In this document: positions 6,540-6,967 of the stretch, in pieces
How positions within the stretch are numbered: position 1 is the first letter of the stretch
How the letters are laid out: each line of letters starts with the position of its first letter
Assembly (NCBI GenBank): GCA_900769745.1
Contig: CAAGHX010000041.1
Coordinates: 1 to 6,967, forward strand
DNA length: 6,967 nt
From: an uncultured Alistipes sp.
GTDB taxonomy: Bacteria > Bacteroidota > Bacteroidia > Bacteroidales > Rikenellaceae
Reading direction: 5' to 3'
Made by a program: the position numbers and the translations under genes
Notes under the pieces: generated by a model
The model's database searches: none
What the model was told of the DNA's origin: nothing
Seen by the model: only the letters and a program-made list of their open reading frames with translations

Positions 6540-6571
6540 AAAAAAAACCGAGTCGGAATAATCCAACTCGG
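6540..6571 (-). terminator. rRNA operon terminator
   Basis: On the minus strand CCGAGTTGGA (6571-6562) pairs with TCCGACTCGG (6557-6548) around a 4-nt loop, then runs into eight T residues (6547-6540). One of the ten pairs is a U-G wobble that exists only in minus-strand RNA; on the plus strand it would be a C-A mismatch. Both the wobble and the T tract assign the terminator to the rRNA operon. It begins about 7 bp after the 5S 3' end. Confidence 0.9.
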
Positions 6572-6577
6572 CTTGAA

Positions 6578-6688
<111 letters not shown>

Positions 6689-6799
6689 AAGAACTCTTGC
6701 TTCAATTTATCGAAGCTATGCGATTGTGACATCTATCACTATGCGTCGCACGCGCTATAACATTTGACATATTCCAGAAGATGAGATAAAGACTTATGA
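6689..6799 (-). other. 23S-5S intergenic spacer of the rRNA operon
   Basis: This spacer of about 110 nt has no tRNA. It can fold locally. TGCGA (6719-6723) pairs with TCGCA (6746-6750), enclosing GTGA (6726-6729) paired with TCAC (6736-6739). A second small hairpin pairs GCTTC (6699-6703) with GAAGC (6712-6716). Such structures may guide rRNA processing, but the cleavage sites are not visible from sequence. Confidence 0.5.

Positions 6800-6967
<168 letters not shown>

Noticed and set aside
6381..6566. Minus-strand open frame in the uvrB-5S gap
   Set aside because: It would start inside the rRNA terminator stem, has no domain, and crosses the hairpin-forming purine run; it is not a credible gene.
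6689..6799. Possible tRNA between 23S and 5S
   Set aside because: The spacer folds into small hairpins, but there is no cloverleaf, T-loop GTTCRA box or acceptor stem.

Overview
The window looks like chromosomal DNA from a member of the Bacteroidota, most likely Bacteroidales. Three independent signs support this. The 5S and 23S rRNA sequences read like those of Bacteroidales. Three promoters match the Bacteroidota -33/-7 type (TTG or TTTG, 19-20 bp spacer, TAnnTTTG). No start codon has a strong Shine-Dalgarno sequence. I cannot name the genus from sequence alone.

Layout, left to right. A minus-strand cluster (3047 down to 6) carries a ROK-family transcriptional regulator, a GNAT acetyltransferase and a secreted CE1-type esterase with an N-terminal E-set/CBM48-like domain. 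The genes are 23 and 34 bp apart with no promoter or terminator visible between them, so they are probably one operon. The cluster is read from a promoter whose -7 box lies inside an AT-rich palindrome, a candidate site for autoregulation by the ROK protein. Upstream of it, also on the minus strand, is fabD (malonyl-CoA:ACP transacylase), a separate unit with its own promoter and a strong intrinsic terminator. fabD is divergent from uvrB (plus strand), the damage-recognition helicase-like subunit of nucleotide excision repair. The roughly 80 bp between the two promoters hold a cluster of short GC-rich inverted repeats. After uvrB and its terminator comes about 200 bp of non-coding DNA with a purine-rich, hairpin-forming stretch. 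Then comes the end of a convergent rRNA operon on the minus strand: terminator, 5S rRNA, spacer, and the 3' end of 23S rRNA, which runs off the right edge.

Functionally, fabD, uvrB and the rRNA operon are housekeeping. The ROK-GNAT-esterase group is the accessory-like part: a likely sugar-sensing repressor next to an exported polysaccharide or hydroxycinnamate esterase suggests carbohydrate-responsive control. I found no mobile element, CRISPR array, tRNA or defence system. The most unusual signals are regulatory: the uvrB promoter leaves essentially no 5' UTR, which implies a leaderless mRNA, and a palindrome covers the ROK promoter.
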